DNA of 64,000 nucleotides from an uncultured Sphingomonas sp. (GCF_934560975.1 NZ_CAKTFO010000004.1:144462-208461); one strand, 5' to 3'. Counted from the stretch's first letter, positions 16,909 through 25,300 are shown. The notes: generated from the letters alone by a model not told the origin. Made by a program: numbers and translations.

Positions 16909-18015
16909 CGCATCCATACGCTGCCGCTCTGCATCCAGGAACCGTTCCACCTCGACCAGATCGACGTCCTTCGCCAGGAACGTCTTGCCGATGCCGCGCG
17001 CCAACAGGAAGGGCAGGCGGCCGCTGTCCATCTTCTTGTCGTGCATCATGTGGTCGACCAGGGTCGCACCGCTCGCATCGACCTGCGCCGCCGCCAGCGT
17101 GGTCGGCAGTCCCGCCGCGGCGAGATGCCGACCGACGCGCTCCGCATCCGCGATCGGGCACAAGCCAATATGTGCGGAGAAACGGAAGGCCAGCGTCATG
17201 CCGCAGGCGACGCCCTCGCCATGCAGCAACGTGTCGGAAAAGCCTGTCTCCGCCTCCAGCGCGTGGCCGAAGGTGTGGCCGAGGTTGAGCAATGCCCGCG
17301 TGCCGCTAGTCTCGCGCTCGTCGGCCGCGACCACGCGAGCCTTGGCAGCCACGCTGTGGACGATGGCGTGGGTGCGCGCCCCGGCATCCCCCGCCAGCAA
17401 GGTGGAGCCATGCGCCTCGCACCAGTCGAAGAAGTCGGGATCGTCGATCAGGCCGTATTTCACGACCTCCGCATAGCCGGCGCGCACCTGGCGCACGGGC
17501 AACGTGTCGAGCGTGGTCGGATCGATCAGCACCAGATCGGGCTGGTGGAAAGCCCCGACCAGGTTCTTGCCCGCGCGGCTGTTGATGGCGGTCTTGCCCC
17601 CCACCGAACTGTCGACCTGCGCCAGCAGCGATGTCGGCACCTGGACGAAGCCGCAGCCCCGTTTCAGGATAGAGGCGGCGAAACCGACAAGGTCGCCGAT
17701 CACGCCGCCGCCCAGCGCCACGATCCGGTCCTTGCGCTCGACCCCGAGCGCCAGCAGCCGATCGGTCAGCTGCTCCAGCATCGCCCAGCTCTTGGTGCTT
17801 TCGCCCGGCGGCAGCAGTATCGGCTCCACCGCTACGTCACCCAGGCCGACGGCGAGCCGCGCCATCTGGCAGGCGGCCACCTGCTCGTCCGCCACCACGA
17901 TCAGGCGACCGTTGCGGGCAAACGACGCGAGATGGCCGTGCGCGCGGTCCAGCAATCCCGCTTCGATCAGGATCGGGTAGGAGCGGTCGCCCAGGCCGAC
18001 GGTGACGCGGGTCAT
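16897..18015 (-). CDS. aroB: 3-dehydroquinate synthase
   Basis: A protein of 372 residues, second enzyme of the shikimate pathway, converting DAHP to 3-dehydroquinate with NAD+ and a divalent metal. Characteristic segments are VALGGGVIGDLVGFAAS, QVPTSLLAQVDSSVGGKTA and the metal-binding NLGHTFGHALE with a further His in LLHGEGVACGM. The length is normal. It overlaps aroK by 4 bases, the classic aroK-aroB order, so both steps are co-expressed. Confidence 0.97.
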   Translation of the reverse strand: MTRVTVGLGDRSYPILIEAGLLDRAHGHLASFARNGRLIVVADEQVAACQMARLAVGLGDVAVEPILLPPGESTKSWAMLEQLTDRLLALGVERKDRIVALGGGVIGDLVGFAASILKRGCGFVQVPTSLLAQVDSSVGGKTAINSRAGKNLVGAFHQPDLVLIDPTTLDTLPVRQVRAGYAEVVKYGLIDDPDFFDWCEAHGSTLLAGDAGARTHAIVHSVAAKARVVAADERETSGTRALLNLGHTFGHALEAETGFSDTLLHGEGVACGMTLAFRFSAHIGLCPIADAERVGRHLAAAGLPTTLAAAQVDASGATLVDHMMHDKKMDSGRLPFLLARGIGKTFLAKDVDLVEVERFLDAERQRMDALAS

Positions 18016-18554
18016 GCCTGCAGCGCCTGAAGGATCGAATCGACGGTGGCGTCGTGGGGCAGGGGCCGGCTGACGATATGGATCGGCGCCAGCGCATAGA
18101 TCGGGTTCCGCACGGCGGCGAGTTTCGTCAGCATGTCCTTCGGATTTCCTCCCTTCAACAACGGGCGCGTGCCCGCGCGACGGCAGACCCGCTCGGCCAG
18201 CACGTCAATGTCGGCGTCCAGCCACACCGCCGTGGCGCGATCGAGGATCAATGCCCGCGTCGCTTCGTTCATGAAGGCGCCGCCGCCGGTGGCGATCACC
18301 TTGGGCCGTCCGTCGATCAGGCGCGCGATGACGCGGCGCTCCCCGTCGCGGAACTGCGCCTCGCCATAACGCTCGAACATTTCCGCCACGGTGAGCCCCG
18401 CCGCATGTTCGATCTCATGGTCGGAATCGACGAATGGCAAGCGGATCCGCTGCGCCAGGCGTCGCCCGATGGTGGACTTGCCCACGCCCATCAGGCCGAT
18501 CAGCACGATCGGGCGGCCGAACGTCATCGGCCTGGACGGGGCGGGCTGAAACAT
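18012..18554 (-). CDS. aroK: Shikimate kinase
   Basis: A P-loop kinase of 180 residues that phosphorylates shikimate at O3. Walker A is GLMGVGKSTIGRRLA near residue 20, the substrate Asp/Arg lie in FVDSDHEIE and the FRDGERR region, and the glycine loop is ATGGGAFMNE. The C terminus continues past the usual end with about ten residues. The ATG at 18554 has no Shine-Dalgarno, and a good promoter places the start of transcription next to it, so the mRNA may be leaderless. Confidence 0.95.
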   Translation of the reverse strand: MFQPAPSRPMTFGRPIVLIGLMGVGKSTIGRRLAQRIRLPFVDSDHEIEHAAGLTVAEMFERYGEAQFRDGERRVIARLIDGRPKVIATGGGAFMNEATRALILDRATAVWLDADIDVLAERVCRRAGTRPLLKGGNPKDMLTKLAAVRNPIYALAPIHIVSRPLPHDATVDSILQALQA

Positions 18555-18562
18555 AGGCAGGG

Positions 18563-18591
18563 GCTATACACAGGCACCCCCGCTCGGGCAA
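18563..18591 (-). promoter_or_regulatory. Predicted aroKB promoter, leaderless
   Basis: On the minus strand TTGCCC (18586-18591) and TATAGC (18563-18568) are separated by exactly 17 bases, a good sigma-70-type match. Transcription would start near 18556, one or two bases before the aroK ATG. Confidence 0.5.
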
Positions 18592-18634
18592 AAGCCCGGC
18601 GACAAGCGACCTCTATCGATCACAAGGACCAGCA

Positions 18635-18769
18635 GTGCCGCGCCCGATCCTCATCCTCCTGATTGCCGCCGTCGTCCTGATCGGCCTCCTGTTCGTGCTT
18701 GCCTCCTTCGATCGGGAGCAGCCGGTGAGCCGGATGGAGCTGCCGGTGACGAATGCCGTCGCGCGTTAA
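18635..18769 (+). CDS. Small single-pass membrane protein (44 aa)
   Basis: A short ORF with a GTG start, preceded by AAGGA (18624-18628) at good spacing. The product has one strong hydrophobic helix (ILILLIAAVVLIGLLFVLAS, residues 5-24) and then a short polar tail (FDREQPVSRMELPV). Its last 17 bases overlap the start of the 618-aa exported protein, in another frame, which suggests coupled translation. No family is recognised. Being below the usual length cut-off, it is easily missed. The hydrophobic segment, ribosome site and overlap support it as real. Confidence 0.6.
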   Translation: MPRPILILLIAAVVLIGLLFVLASFDREQPVSRMELPVTNAVAR

Positions 18770-20609
18770 GATCCTCCTCGGCGGCCTGCTGGCGGGCACG
18801 GCGGCGCTCGTCGTCGCATTGCCGGCGCTGGGACAGCAGGGCCCCGAATCGCTGCTGCCGCCCGGCTTCGGGTCGCCTCCACCCGCAGCACCGCCGCAGC
18901 GCGGGGCACCTGCGCCTACACCCGCTCCTGCATCGGGATCGGGCGGAGAGCCGCGAGCGGACGCCACTGCTGACACGGCCGCACCCGTCGTGCCGCCCAC
19001 GCCGGGTGCCGATGAAGGCGTCGCCGTGTCGGCCGAGCCGCTGCTGCCGACCGACCTTGCCCGGCTGGTTGCGGCCGAGGTCGAACCGCCGGAGGAATTG
19101 CCCCCGGCGGCGCGCCGCTCGCTGGACGCGGTCGGGGGAGCGCCGACCTACGGGACGGACGCATTCGGCGACGCGGACGGACGCTATCTCGCCACGCTGA
19201 TGCGCCGCCTGCAGGCTCCGATTGCATCGCGGTGGGCGGAAATCACGCTGCGCCGCGTCCTCCTGTCCGCCACGCCGGCGCCGGGCGGCGTCGGGCCCGC
19301 CGACTGGGTGGCCGATCGCGCCGCGTTGCTGCTCCGCCTGGGTGAGGCGGATGCGGCACGGATGCTGGTGCAGGGCGTGGACGTCGACAATTACAGCCCG
19401 CGCCTGCGTCGTGTGGCCATCGAAAGCGCGCTCGCCAACGCCGATCCGGCTGGCCTGTGCCCGCTGAGCGACGGCCCCGAGCAGGTGAGCGGCCAGCCGG
19501 TCTGGCCGATGATCCGAGCGATGTGCGCGACCCTGTCGGGCGACGATGCGACCGCCAACGCCACGATCGGCCGGGCTCAGCCCAACGATCCGATCGATCA
19601 TGCGCTGGCGGAAAAGGTGATCGCGGCCGGCGGTGGCGGGCGGCGGCAGGTCGGCATCGACTGGGTGGCAGTGGATACGCTGACCGACTGGCGCTTCGGT
19701 CTGGCGAGCGCGCTGGGCGTCATGATCCCGCAATCCCTGCTGTCCGCCGCGCCGGTCTGGTTCCAGGCGTGGCTGGCACGCGCGCCGATGCTGTCGCCGT
19801 CCGATCGCGTCACCCCGGCGCGGATCGCTGCAACGCTTGGCCCCGTATCCAGCGCCAATCTGGTCGATCTCTACGGCCAGGTCATGGATGACAATGGTGA
19901 CGTCGAGGCCAACAGCCCGTTCGCGCGCTTACGGGCGGCCTATCGGGGCGACGATGACGATGCGCGTCTCGCCGCCATGCACGGGCTGTGGGACGCGTCC
20001 GGGAACGATGACGGCAGTGAGCGTGACCGCTACGCCGCCTCCATCCTGACGGCCCGCGCCGCGACCGGGATCACGCCGGATGCCGGCCAGGAGGATGATG
20101 TGGCGGCGCTGGTCGCCTCCATGCTCTCCGCCGGTCTGGACCGTCAGGCGGAACGCTGGGCCTCCGTGGCGGACGCGGCCGGGGGATCGCAGGGCGATCG
20201 TGCCTGGGCCCTGCTCGCGGTGGGGGCGACGCGGCCGGTAGTGACGATCTCGGCCGATCGGGTGCGGCGCTTTGCCGACAAAGCGGGGCAGGGTGGGGCG
20301 CAGCGCAGCGCACTGCTGATCGCCGCGCTGGCCGGTCTTGGCCGCCTGCCCGACGGCGAGGCGCAGCAGCTGGCGGCGGACACCGGCTTCACCCTAGGCG
20401 CGCCAAGTGCCTATGCAGATGCGCTGCGCCGGGCTGTGCGGGGGGGCGGCCGCGGGACGATCGCGTTGCTGGTCGCTGTCGGCATGCAATCCCCGCGCTG
20501 GGGTGGCGTGCCGCCGGCGGACTTCTACCAGATGATCGCCGCGCTCCATGCGGTGGGTATGAACGGGGAGGCACGCATGATCGCGGCGGAGGCGATCGCC
20601 CGCGCATGA
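18753..20609 (+). CDS. Exported helical-repeat protein of unknown function (618 aa)
   Basis: Begins with a signal peptide (KILLGGLLAGTAALVVALPA, likely cleaved after LGQ near residue 29), then a Pro/Ala-rich linker of about 60 residues and a long Ala/Leu-rich helical region that looks like TPR/SEL1-type solenoid repeats. No enzyme motif is visible. It is probably periplasmic. The gene sits between the 44-aa membrane peptide (17-base overlap) and xerD (4-base overlap), a position I recall for similar proteins in other sphingomonads, so the three likely form one transcription unit. Confidence 0.75.
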   Translation: MPSRVKILLGGLLAGTAALVVALPALGQQGPESLLPPGFGSPPPAAPPQRGAPAPTPAPASGSGGEPRADATADTAAPVVPPTPGADEGVAVSAEPLLPTDLARLVAAEVEPPEELPPAARRSLDAVGGAPTYGTDAFGDADGRYLATLMRRLQAPIASRWAEITLRRVLLSATPAPGGVGPADWVADRAALLLRLGEADAARMLVQGVDVDNYSPRLRRVAIESALANADPAGLCPLSDGPEQVSGQPVWPMIRAMCATLSGDDATANATIGRAQPNDPIDHALAEKVIAAGGGGRRQVGIDWVAVDTLTDWRFGLASALGVMIPQSLLSAAPVWFQAWLARAPMLSPSDRVTPARIAATLGPVSSANLVDLYGQVMDDNGDVEANSPFARLRAAYRGDDDDARLAAMHGLWDASGNDDGSERDRYAASILTARAATGITPDAGQEDDVAALVASMLSAGLDRQAERWASVADAAGGSQGDRAWALLAVGATRPVVTISADRVRRFADKAGQGGAQRSALLIAALAGLGRLPDGEAQQLAADTGFTLGAPSAYADALRRAVRGGGRGTIALLVAVGMQSPRWGGVPPADFYQMIAALHAVGMNGEARMIAAEAIARA

Positions 20610-21529
20610 CCGGGACGTCGGTAGGCGACCTTGCGCTGATCGACCGCTTTCTGGAGATGATGGCGGCGGAGGCTGGCGCGGCCCGCAACACGCTCGACGC
20701 CTATGAGCGCGACCTGCGCGACGCGTCGTCCATCCTCCAAGGGCGTCTCGCCTCCGCCGACCCGCCATCGTTGCAGCTGCTCGCCGAGGCATGGGCCTCG
20801 CTTGCGCGGAGCAGCCTGGCACGGAAATCATCCGCCCTGCGCCGCTTCTTCGGCTTCCTAGTGGAGGAGGGGCTGCGCGGCGACGATCCGTCCGATGCCC
20901 TGCCGCGTCCGGGCGCCGCACGGACATTGCCCAGGATCCTCGGCCGTGAGGACGTGGACCGGCTGTTCGCCGCCCTGGCCGATCGGCTTGCGGCAGATCC
21001 CTCGCCCGCTGATCTTCGCCTCGCCGCGCTGGTGGAATTGCTTTATGGATCGGGGCTGCGCGCAACCGAATTGGTATCCTTGCCGCGCAACTTGATCCGC
21101 CGTGACCAGCCCTTCATCATCCTCAAGGGCAAGGGCGGGCGTGAACGGCTGGTGCCCCTTTCGGAGCGGGCACAGGCCGCCGCCGCCGCTTATGCCGCGA
21201 CGCTGCCGAAGGATGGCGTGTACCTGTTTCCGTCGGGCAAGACGCATCTCAGCCGGGTGCGCCTGTTCCAGCTTGTCCGGGCGCTTGCGGCGGAGGCGGG
21301 CATCAGCCCCGAACGCGTCAGCCCGCACGTCCTGCGCCATGCCTTTGCGACCCATCTGCTGGAGGGTGGGGCGGATCTGCGTGCGCTCCAGACCATGCTC
21401 GGCCATGCCGACATCGCGACGACCCAGATCTATACCCATGTCGACAGCCGCCGCCTGGTCGAGCTGGTCAACGAGAAGCACCCGCTAGCCGACGCTCACC
21501 GGTCAGCATCCCGAATCACCGACGCATGA
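20606..21529 (+). CDS. xerD: Tyrosine recombinase XerD
   Basis: A site-specific recombinase of 307 residues that resolves chromosome dimers at dif with XerC and FtsK. An N-terminal SAM-like core-binding domain is followed by the catalytic domain with Arg152 (YGSGLRATEL), Lys176 (KGKGGRERLVP), His241/Arg244 (HVLRHAFATHLLEGG), His267 (LGHADIATTQIYTHV) and nucleophile Tyr276. All catalytic residues are present. I assign XerD rather than XerC from the LHRALRHAFATHLLEGGADLR-like motif and context; the other copy is at 29.9 kb. It overlaps the exported protein gene by 4 bases. Confidence 0.92.
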   Translation: MTGTSVGDLALIDRFLEMMAAEAGAARNTLDAYERDLRDASSILQGRLASADPPSLQLLAEAWASLARSSLARKSSALRRFFGFLVEEGLRGDDPSDALPRPGAARTLPRILGREDVDRLFAALADRLAADPSPADLRLAALVELLYGSGLRATELVSLPRNLIRRDQPFIILKGKGGRERLVPLSERAQAAAAAYAATLPKDGVYLFPSGKTHLSRVRLFQLVRALAAEAGISPERVSPHVLRHAFATHLLEGGADLRALQTMLGHADIATTQIYTHVDSRRLVELVNEKHPLADAHRSASRITDA

Positions 21530-21583
21530 CGCTTCGCGGTCCGCATCGTTGACGGGCTGCCCCCCAAAAAGTACCGCGCCGCC

Positions 21584-22531
21584 ATGGCTGCATATCTCGA
21601 ATTCGAAAAACCTATTGCCGAGCTTGAGGCGCGCATCGTCGAGTTGCGCGACACGGCGGATGCGAACGACGGGACGCTCGACATCGAGGCGGAGGTCGCA
21701 AAGCTCCAGGTCAAGTCGGAACGGCTGCTGCGCGATACCTATGCCAAGCTGACGCCGTGGCAGAAGACACAGGTCGCGCGCCATCCCGAACGCCCGCACT
21801 TCAAGCATTATGTCGCGGGCTTCGTGGACGATTTCATGCCGCTGGCCGGCGACCGCGCCTTTTCGGACGATCAGGCGATCATGGGCGGGCTGGGTCGCAT
21901 CCATGGCCGTCGCGTGATGGTGATCGGGCATGAGAAAGGCGACGATATTGCCAGCCGCATCCGCCACAATTTCGGCTCGGCCAAACCTGAAGGCTATCGC
22001 AAGGCGATCCGCCTGATGCGGCTGGCGGAGCGATTCGGCATTCCGGTGGTAACCTTGGTGGACACGGCCGGCGCCTTTCCCGGCGTGCAGGCGGAGGAGC
22101 GTGGCCAGGCCGAGGCGATTGCGCGCTCGACCGAACAATGCCTGCAACTGACCGTGCCGATCGTCGCGGCGATCGTGGGCGAGGGCGGATCGGGCGGCGC
22201 GGTCGCGCTGGCCGCGGCCAATCGCGTGCTGATGTTCGAGAATGCCGTCTATTCGGTGATTTCGCCCGAAGGCGCGTCATCGATTCTCTGGCGCACGGCC
22301 GACAAGGCCGCCGATGCCGCCGATGCGATGAAGATCACCGCGACCGACCTGAAGAAACTGGGCGTGATCGACCGCATCGTCGCGGAGCCGGTCGGCGGCG
22401 CACAGCGTGATCCGGCGGCTGCGATCGCCGCGCTCGGGTCGGCGCTGGCGGAAGAGCTGGAGGCGCTTGCGGACGAACGGCCCAAGGCCCTGCTGGCACA
22501 GCGCCGCGCCAGGTTCCTGGCGATCGGGTGA
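21584..22531 (+). CDS. accA: Acetyl-CoA carboxylase carboxyltransferase subunit alpha
   Basis: A protein of 315 residues, the partner of AccD in malonyl-CoA formation. It starts with the helical FEKPIAELEARIVELRD segment and contains the core motifs GFVDDFMPLAGDRAF, FGIPVVTLVDTAGAFPGV and IVGEGGSGGAVALA. The length is normal. The gap to xerD is 54 bases and holds a TTGACG-like hexamer but no clear -10. A strong hairpin follows downstream. Confidence 0.97.
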   Translation: MAAYLEFEKPIAELEARIVELRDTADANDGTLDIEAEVAKLQVKSERLLRDTYAKLTPWQKTQVARHPERPHFKHYVAGFVDDFMPLAGDRAFSDDQAIMGGLGRIHGRRVMVIGHEKGDDIASRIRHNFGSAKPEGYRKAIRLMRLAERFGIPVVTLVDTAGAFPGVQAEERGQAEAIARSTEQCLQLTVPIVAAIVGEGGSGGAVALAAANRVLMFENAVYSVISPEGASSILWRTADKAADAADAMKITATDLKKLGVIDRIVAEPVGGAQRDPAAAIAALGSALAEELEALADERPKALLAQRRARFLAIG

Positions 22532-22579
22532 GAGGTCACCCGGCGCATAATCCATCTATGTTGGTCGGAGGACATAGAA

Positions 22580-22613
22580 AAAGGCCGGCGAGCTAGGAGC
22601 TCGGCCGGCCTTT
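22580..22613. terminator. Bidirectional intrinsic terminator between accA and the Flp pilins
   Basis: AAAGGCCGGCGAGCT pairs with AGCTCGGCCGGCCTTT around a 3-base loop, with a single bulged base. The stem is GC-rich and carries A tracts on one side and T tracts on the other (GAAAAAGG ... CCTTTCTT), so it can work in both directions for these convergent units. Confidence 0.85.
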
Positions 22614-22661
22614 CTTGCGAAGCTAGATCCCATCCGGATCGTAGCCGGTGCCACCCACCAC

Positions 22662-22835
22662 TTACGGGGTCGGGTTCTTCATCTGGTTGGAAACGTTCTG
22701 GAACGTGTTGGAGACCTTGGTGCCAATGGTGCTCATTGCGCTCACGGCTGCCACGGCGATCAGAGCGGCAATCAGGCCGTACTCGATTGCGGTTGCACCC
22801 TTATTGTTCTTCAGGAAGTTACGAAGGTACTGCAT
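22662..22835 (-). CDS. Flp/Fap-family type IVb pilin (first copy)
   Basis: A Flp-type prepilin of 57 residues. The short basic leader MQYLRNFLKNNKG is followed by the processing site G13|ATAIEY and a hydrophobic helix (GLIAALIAVAAVSAMS) before a polar tail ending KNPTP. TadV/CpaA-type prepilin peptidase would cut after Gly13. The true start is 22835, preceded by AGGAGT; an in-frame upstream start at 22883 would add residues unlike any pilin. Downstream of a second pilin on the same strand. No cpa/tad assembly genes lie in the window. Confidence 0.92.
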   Translation of the reverse strand: MQYLRNFLKNNKGATAIEYGLIAALIAVAAVSAMSTIGTKVSNTFQNVSNQMKNPTP

Positions 22836-22911
22836 GTTACAAACTCCTATTGAACTAGACGATCCGCTTGGAGCGATCTGCACCGGCCCCGCCGTTTGGG
22901 TCAGTGATGGA

Positions 22912-22947
22912 AATCTAGCGGAAGTAGGTTTCCGAACGTTTAACGTT
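22912..22947 (-). promoter_or_regulatory. Candidate pilin promoter with doubled AACGTT palindrome
   Basis: On the minus strand GCTAGATT (22912-22919) matches 7 of 8 positions of the Caulobacter sigma-73 -10 consensus GCTANAWC as I remember it. No standard -35 is seen. In that place lies AACGTT-N-AACGTT (22935-22947), two identical palindromes one base apart, as expected for an activator or repressor site. The predicted leader is about 70 bases. Confidence 0.35.
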
Positions 22948-22956
22948 GCGCGAGAT

Positions 22957-23130
22957 TTAGCCCGAAAGGGATGGAATTCTTCCCGCGAGGCCTGACCACA
23001 TGCTGCCGAACTGCGTGTTGATGGTCACCAGCACACCTAGGCCAGCAATTGCAAGGAGAGCAACCAGCAGACCATATTCGATCGCTGTTGCGCCCCTACA
23101 ATCATCAATAAGCCGCCATAATGTTTTCAT
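22957..23130 (-). CDS. Flp/Fap-family type IVb pilin (second copy)
   Basis: A prepilin of 57 residues with leader MKTLWRLIDDCRG, processing site G13|ATAIEY and hydrophobic helix GLLVALLAIAGLGVLVTI. It is the same length as its neighbour but diverges in leader and tail (ends GRIPSLSG), so the pair is an old duplication or two specialised pilins. The ribosome site is weak. It lies 121 bases upstream of the first copy and is divergent from mutT. Confidence 0.88.
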   Translation of the reverse strand: MKTLWRLIDDCRGATAIEYGLLVALLAIAGLGVLVTINTQFGSMWSGLAGRIPSLSG

Positions 23131-23195
23131 GTCTGTGCCGCCTGAACTCGCTGCCCCATGTTCAGCTAGCAGGCCCTGGTTAATAAAGGCTTCCC

Positions 23196-23603
23196 ATGAC
23201 GCCCCTGCTATTTGTCGCCGCTGTTGCCCTGATCGATGCCGATGGCCGCGTGCTGGTGCAGCAGCGGCCGGAGGGGAAGCCTGCCGCTGACCTGTGGGAG
23301 TTTCCGGGCGGCAAGATCGAGGCTGGAGAGACGCCGGAGGCCGCCTTGGCTCGCGAATTGAAGGAGGAGCTTGGCATCGATGTCCAGGCGGCATGTCTCG
23401 CGCCCGCCACCTTCGCCAGCGAGCCGTCCGACCATAGCGATCGTCACCTGCTGCTGTTGCTCTACGTCTGCCGCAAGTGGCAGGGTCTGCCGCAACCGAT
23501 GGAGGGCGGGGCCTTGCGCTGGGTGCGGGTGCCGGAACTGCACGGGCTGGCGATGCCGAAGCCCGACCGTCCTTTGATCGGGCTGCTCGAAGCCTTACTC
23601 TGA
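23196..23603 (+). CDS. mutT: NUDIX hydrolase, MutT-type 8-oxo-dGTP diphosphatase
   Basis: A protein of 135 residues with a complete Nudix box from about 39 to 61 (GGKIEAGETP ... RELKEELGI). The early VLVQQRPEGKP and the following LLLYVCRKWQGLPQP fit MutT, which removes oxidised dGTP and prevents A:T to C:G transversions. AAAGG precedes the ATG at 23196. Its 3' end overlaps the convergent methyltransferase gene by 9 bases. Confidence 0.9.
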   Translation: MTPLLFVAAVALIDADGRVLVQQRPEGKPAADLWEFPGGKIEAGETPEAALARELKEELGIDVQAACLAPATFASEPSDHSDRHLLLLLYVCRKWQGLPQPMEGGALRWVRVPELHGLAMPKPDRPLIGLLEALL

Positions 23604-24458
23604 CCGGCCCTTCAAGGCCGCCATGAGCGAGGTATTGCCCGATCCCCGTCGCGCCGGCTGCGGCTGATTGGGGCCGGGGGCCCAGCCGGTCATGAAGATC
23701 AGCTCGAACCGCTCGCGCACGCGGCCGTCCTCGTCCGCCTGCGCCGCAAAGGCCTGATGAATCGCCGCCAGCCTGGTCCGGTTGATCTGCGGACCGCGCT
23801 GCCCGGCGAGCAGGTTGGTGCCCGCCATTCCGCGCAGGTCGGCCATCAGGCGCAGGGCGTCGCCATAGCCCACGTCCAGCGATTCGCTGTCCGCCACCGT
23901 CAGGACGAAGCCCGTGCGCGTCAGCAGGTCACCCGCCGCGCGTACGTCGATCAGCGGATGGATACGCTGCGGCACGGCATCGCCGGCGGCGGTGTCTCCC
24001 GCCAGCAAGGCGCGCTTCAGCTTGGCGAGGCTGCCCGCGCCGACGAACGCCGCCAGGAACAGCCCGTCCGGCCGCAAGGCCCGCCGGCACTGGATCAGCG
24101 CGCCGGGCAGGTCGTTGACGGTGTCCAGCACGCCTGCCGAGACGATCAGGTCGAAGCTGGCGGGCGGGAAGGGCAGACGATCCTCATCCGCCAACACCCC
24201 GCCGATCGCCTCCACGAAGCGATCACCGCTGTCCGTCGCGGTGACGGTCATGCCCCGTTCCTGCAAGGCGCGCGTCACGCTGCCGTCCGCGCAGCCGAGG
24301 TCCAGTGCATCCCTGAACGGGCGCGTCACCAAGTCCAGCCGATCGAGCAGCCCTTCCACCATCGCTTCGCGCAGAAAGGCGTGGTCGGCAAAGGACGGCG
24401 CGGCACGGTTACGGCGGAGGCGGCGCAGGCCGCGGTTGAAGATTTCGGGAACGTCCAC
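23595..24458 (-). CDS. SAM-dependent methyltransferase, BioC/NDUFAF5-like
   Basis: A protein of 287 residues. It opens with MDVPEIFNRGLRRLRRNRAA, like mitochondrial NDUFAF5 and alphaproteobacterial relatives. The SAM-binding motif I is ALDLGCADGSVTRAL, followed by an acidic loop and LIVSAGVLDTVNDLPGAL. In mitochondria NDUFAF5 hydroxylates an arginine of complex I, so a complex I assembly role is possible; BioC-like activity is the alternative. The only start before the family N terminus is GTG (24458). It is divergent from comF with 44 bases between, which matches the arrangement I recall in other alphaproteobacteria. Confidence 0.82.
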   Translation of the reverse strand: MDVPEIFNRGLRRLRRNRAAPSFADHAFLREAMVEGLLDRLDLVTRPFRDALDLGCADGSVTRALQERGMTVTATDSGDRFVEAIGGVLADEDRLPFPPASFDLIVSAGVLDTVNDLPGALIQCRRALRPDGLFLAAFVGAGSLAKLKRALLAGDTAAGDAVPQRIHPLIDVRAAGDLLTRTGFVLTVADSESLDVGYGDALRLMADLRGMAGTNLLAGQRGPQINRTRLAAIHQAFAAQADEDGRVRERFELIFMTGWAPGPNQPQPARRGSGNTSLMAALKGRSE

Positions 24459-24502
24459 GATGGCGCGCTTGTGCCCGCAGCCGCGCCGGGGGACAAGCCA
24501 TC

Positions 24503-25258
24503 ATGGCGTTGTCCGTCCTCCTCCGGCCCCTGCGATCGCTGTCCCGCGCCATGCTCGACTTCGCGCTGCCGCCGCGCTGTTCCGGATGCGGGGTCATCGT
24601 GGGCGTCGACCACAGCTTCTGCCTCGCCTGCTGGCAGGAACTGGACTTTCTCGGCGGACCGGCATGTGCGACCTGCGCCGAGCCGCTGGAACTGGCCCTC
24701 TACGACGACAGCGTCTGCGGCGCGTGCCTGGCCGATCCTCCGCCCTTCGATCGGATGCGGGCGGCGGTCGCTTATGGTCCGATCGCGCGGGCGCTGGCGC
24801 TGAAGCTCAAATATGGTCGCCGCCCCGGCATCGCCCGCACCATGGCGGGACCGATGCGGCGCGCGGCCGGCCCTGTGCTGGACGGCGCCTTGGTCGTGCC
24901 CGTGCCGCTGCACCGGCGGCGTCTCTGGTGGCGCGGCTACAACCAGGCGGCGCTGATCGCACGGGCGCTTGTGCCTCGTCCGCAACTGGCCGTCGACCTG
25001 CTGACCCGCACCCGCGCCACCCGGCCGTTGCGCGACATGGGACGCAAGGCCCGCGCACGTACCGTATCCGGCGCATTCGCGGTCAGCCCGACATGGCGCG
25101 ATCGGGTAAAGGGCAGTCGGATCGTGCTGGTGGACGATGTCTACACCACCGGCGCCACCGTCAGCGCCTGCGCACGCGTGCTGCGCAAGGCGGGTGCTGC
25201 CGATGTGACGATACTCTGTTGGGCGCGCGTGGTGCGGGATGCCGACGACGCGCGTTGA
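24503..25258 (+). CDS. ComF-family phosphoribosyltransferase-like protein
   Basis: A protein of 251 residues. The N-terminal double zinc ribbon has Cys pairs at 26/29, 40/43, 55/58 and 72/75. The C-terminal half is a type I phosphoribosyltransferase fold with the PRPP loop IVLVDDVYTTGATV and the upstream VPVPLHRRRLWWRGYNQ. ComF proteins help single-strand DNA handling in natural transformation, and some members act elsewhere. No other competence gene lies near. The gene is followed by grxC after 42 bases. Confidence 0.9.
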   Translation: MALSVLLRPLRSLSRAMLDFALPPRCSGCGVIVGVDHSFCLACWQELDFLGGPACATCAEPLELALYDDSVCGACLADPPPFDRMRAAVAYGPIARALALKLKYGRRPGIARTMAGPMRRAAGPVLDGALVVPVPLHRRRLWWRGYNQAALIARALVPRPQLAVDLLTRTRATRPLRDMGRKARARTVSGAFAVSPTWRDRVKGSRIVLVDDVYTTGATVSACARVLRKAGAADVTILCWARVVRDADDAR

Positions 25259-25265
25259 AGGGCCT

Positions 25266-25279
25266 TGTGACGCATCACA
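25266..25279. promoter_or_regulatory. CRP/FNR-like palindrome before grxC
   Basis: TGTGA-CGCA-TCACA is a perfect inverted repeat with the 5-4-5 spacing of FNR sites but CRP-like half-sites. It lies centred 28 bases upstream of the grxC ATG, between comF and grxC. It could be a regulator site or a chance palindrome. Confidence 0.3.
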
Positions 25280-25300
25280 GTTCGGCACAAAGGATTGAAA

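Noticed and set aside
22648..22995. 115-codon plus-strand ORF across the pilin region
   Set aside because: It is the antisense of the pilin helix; the minus-strand Flp pilins with processing sites explain the region.
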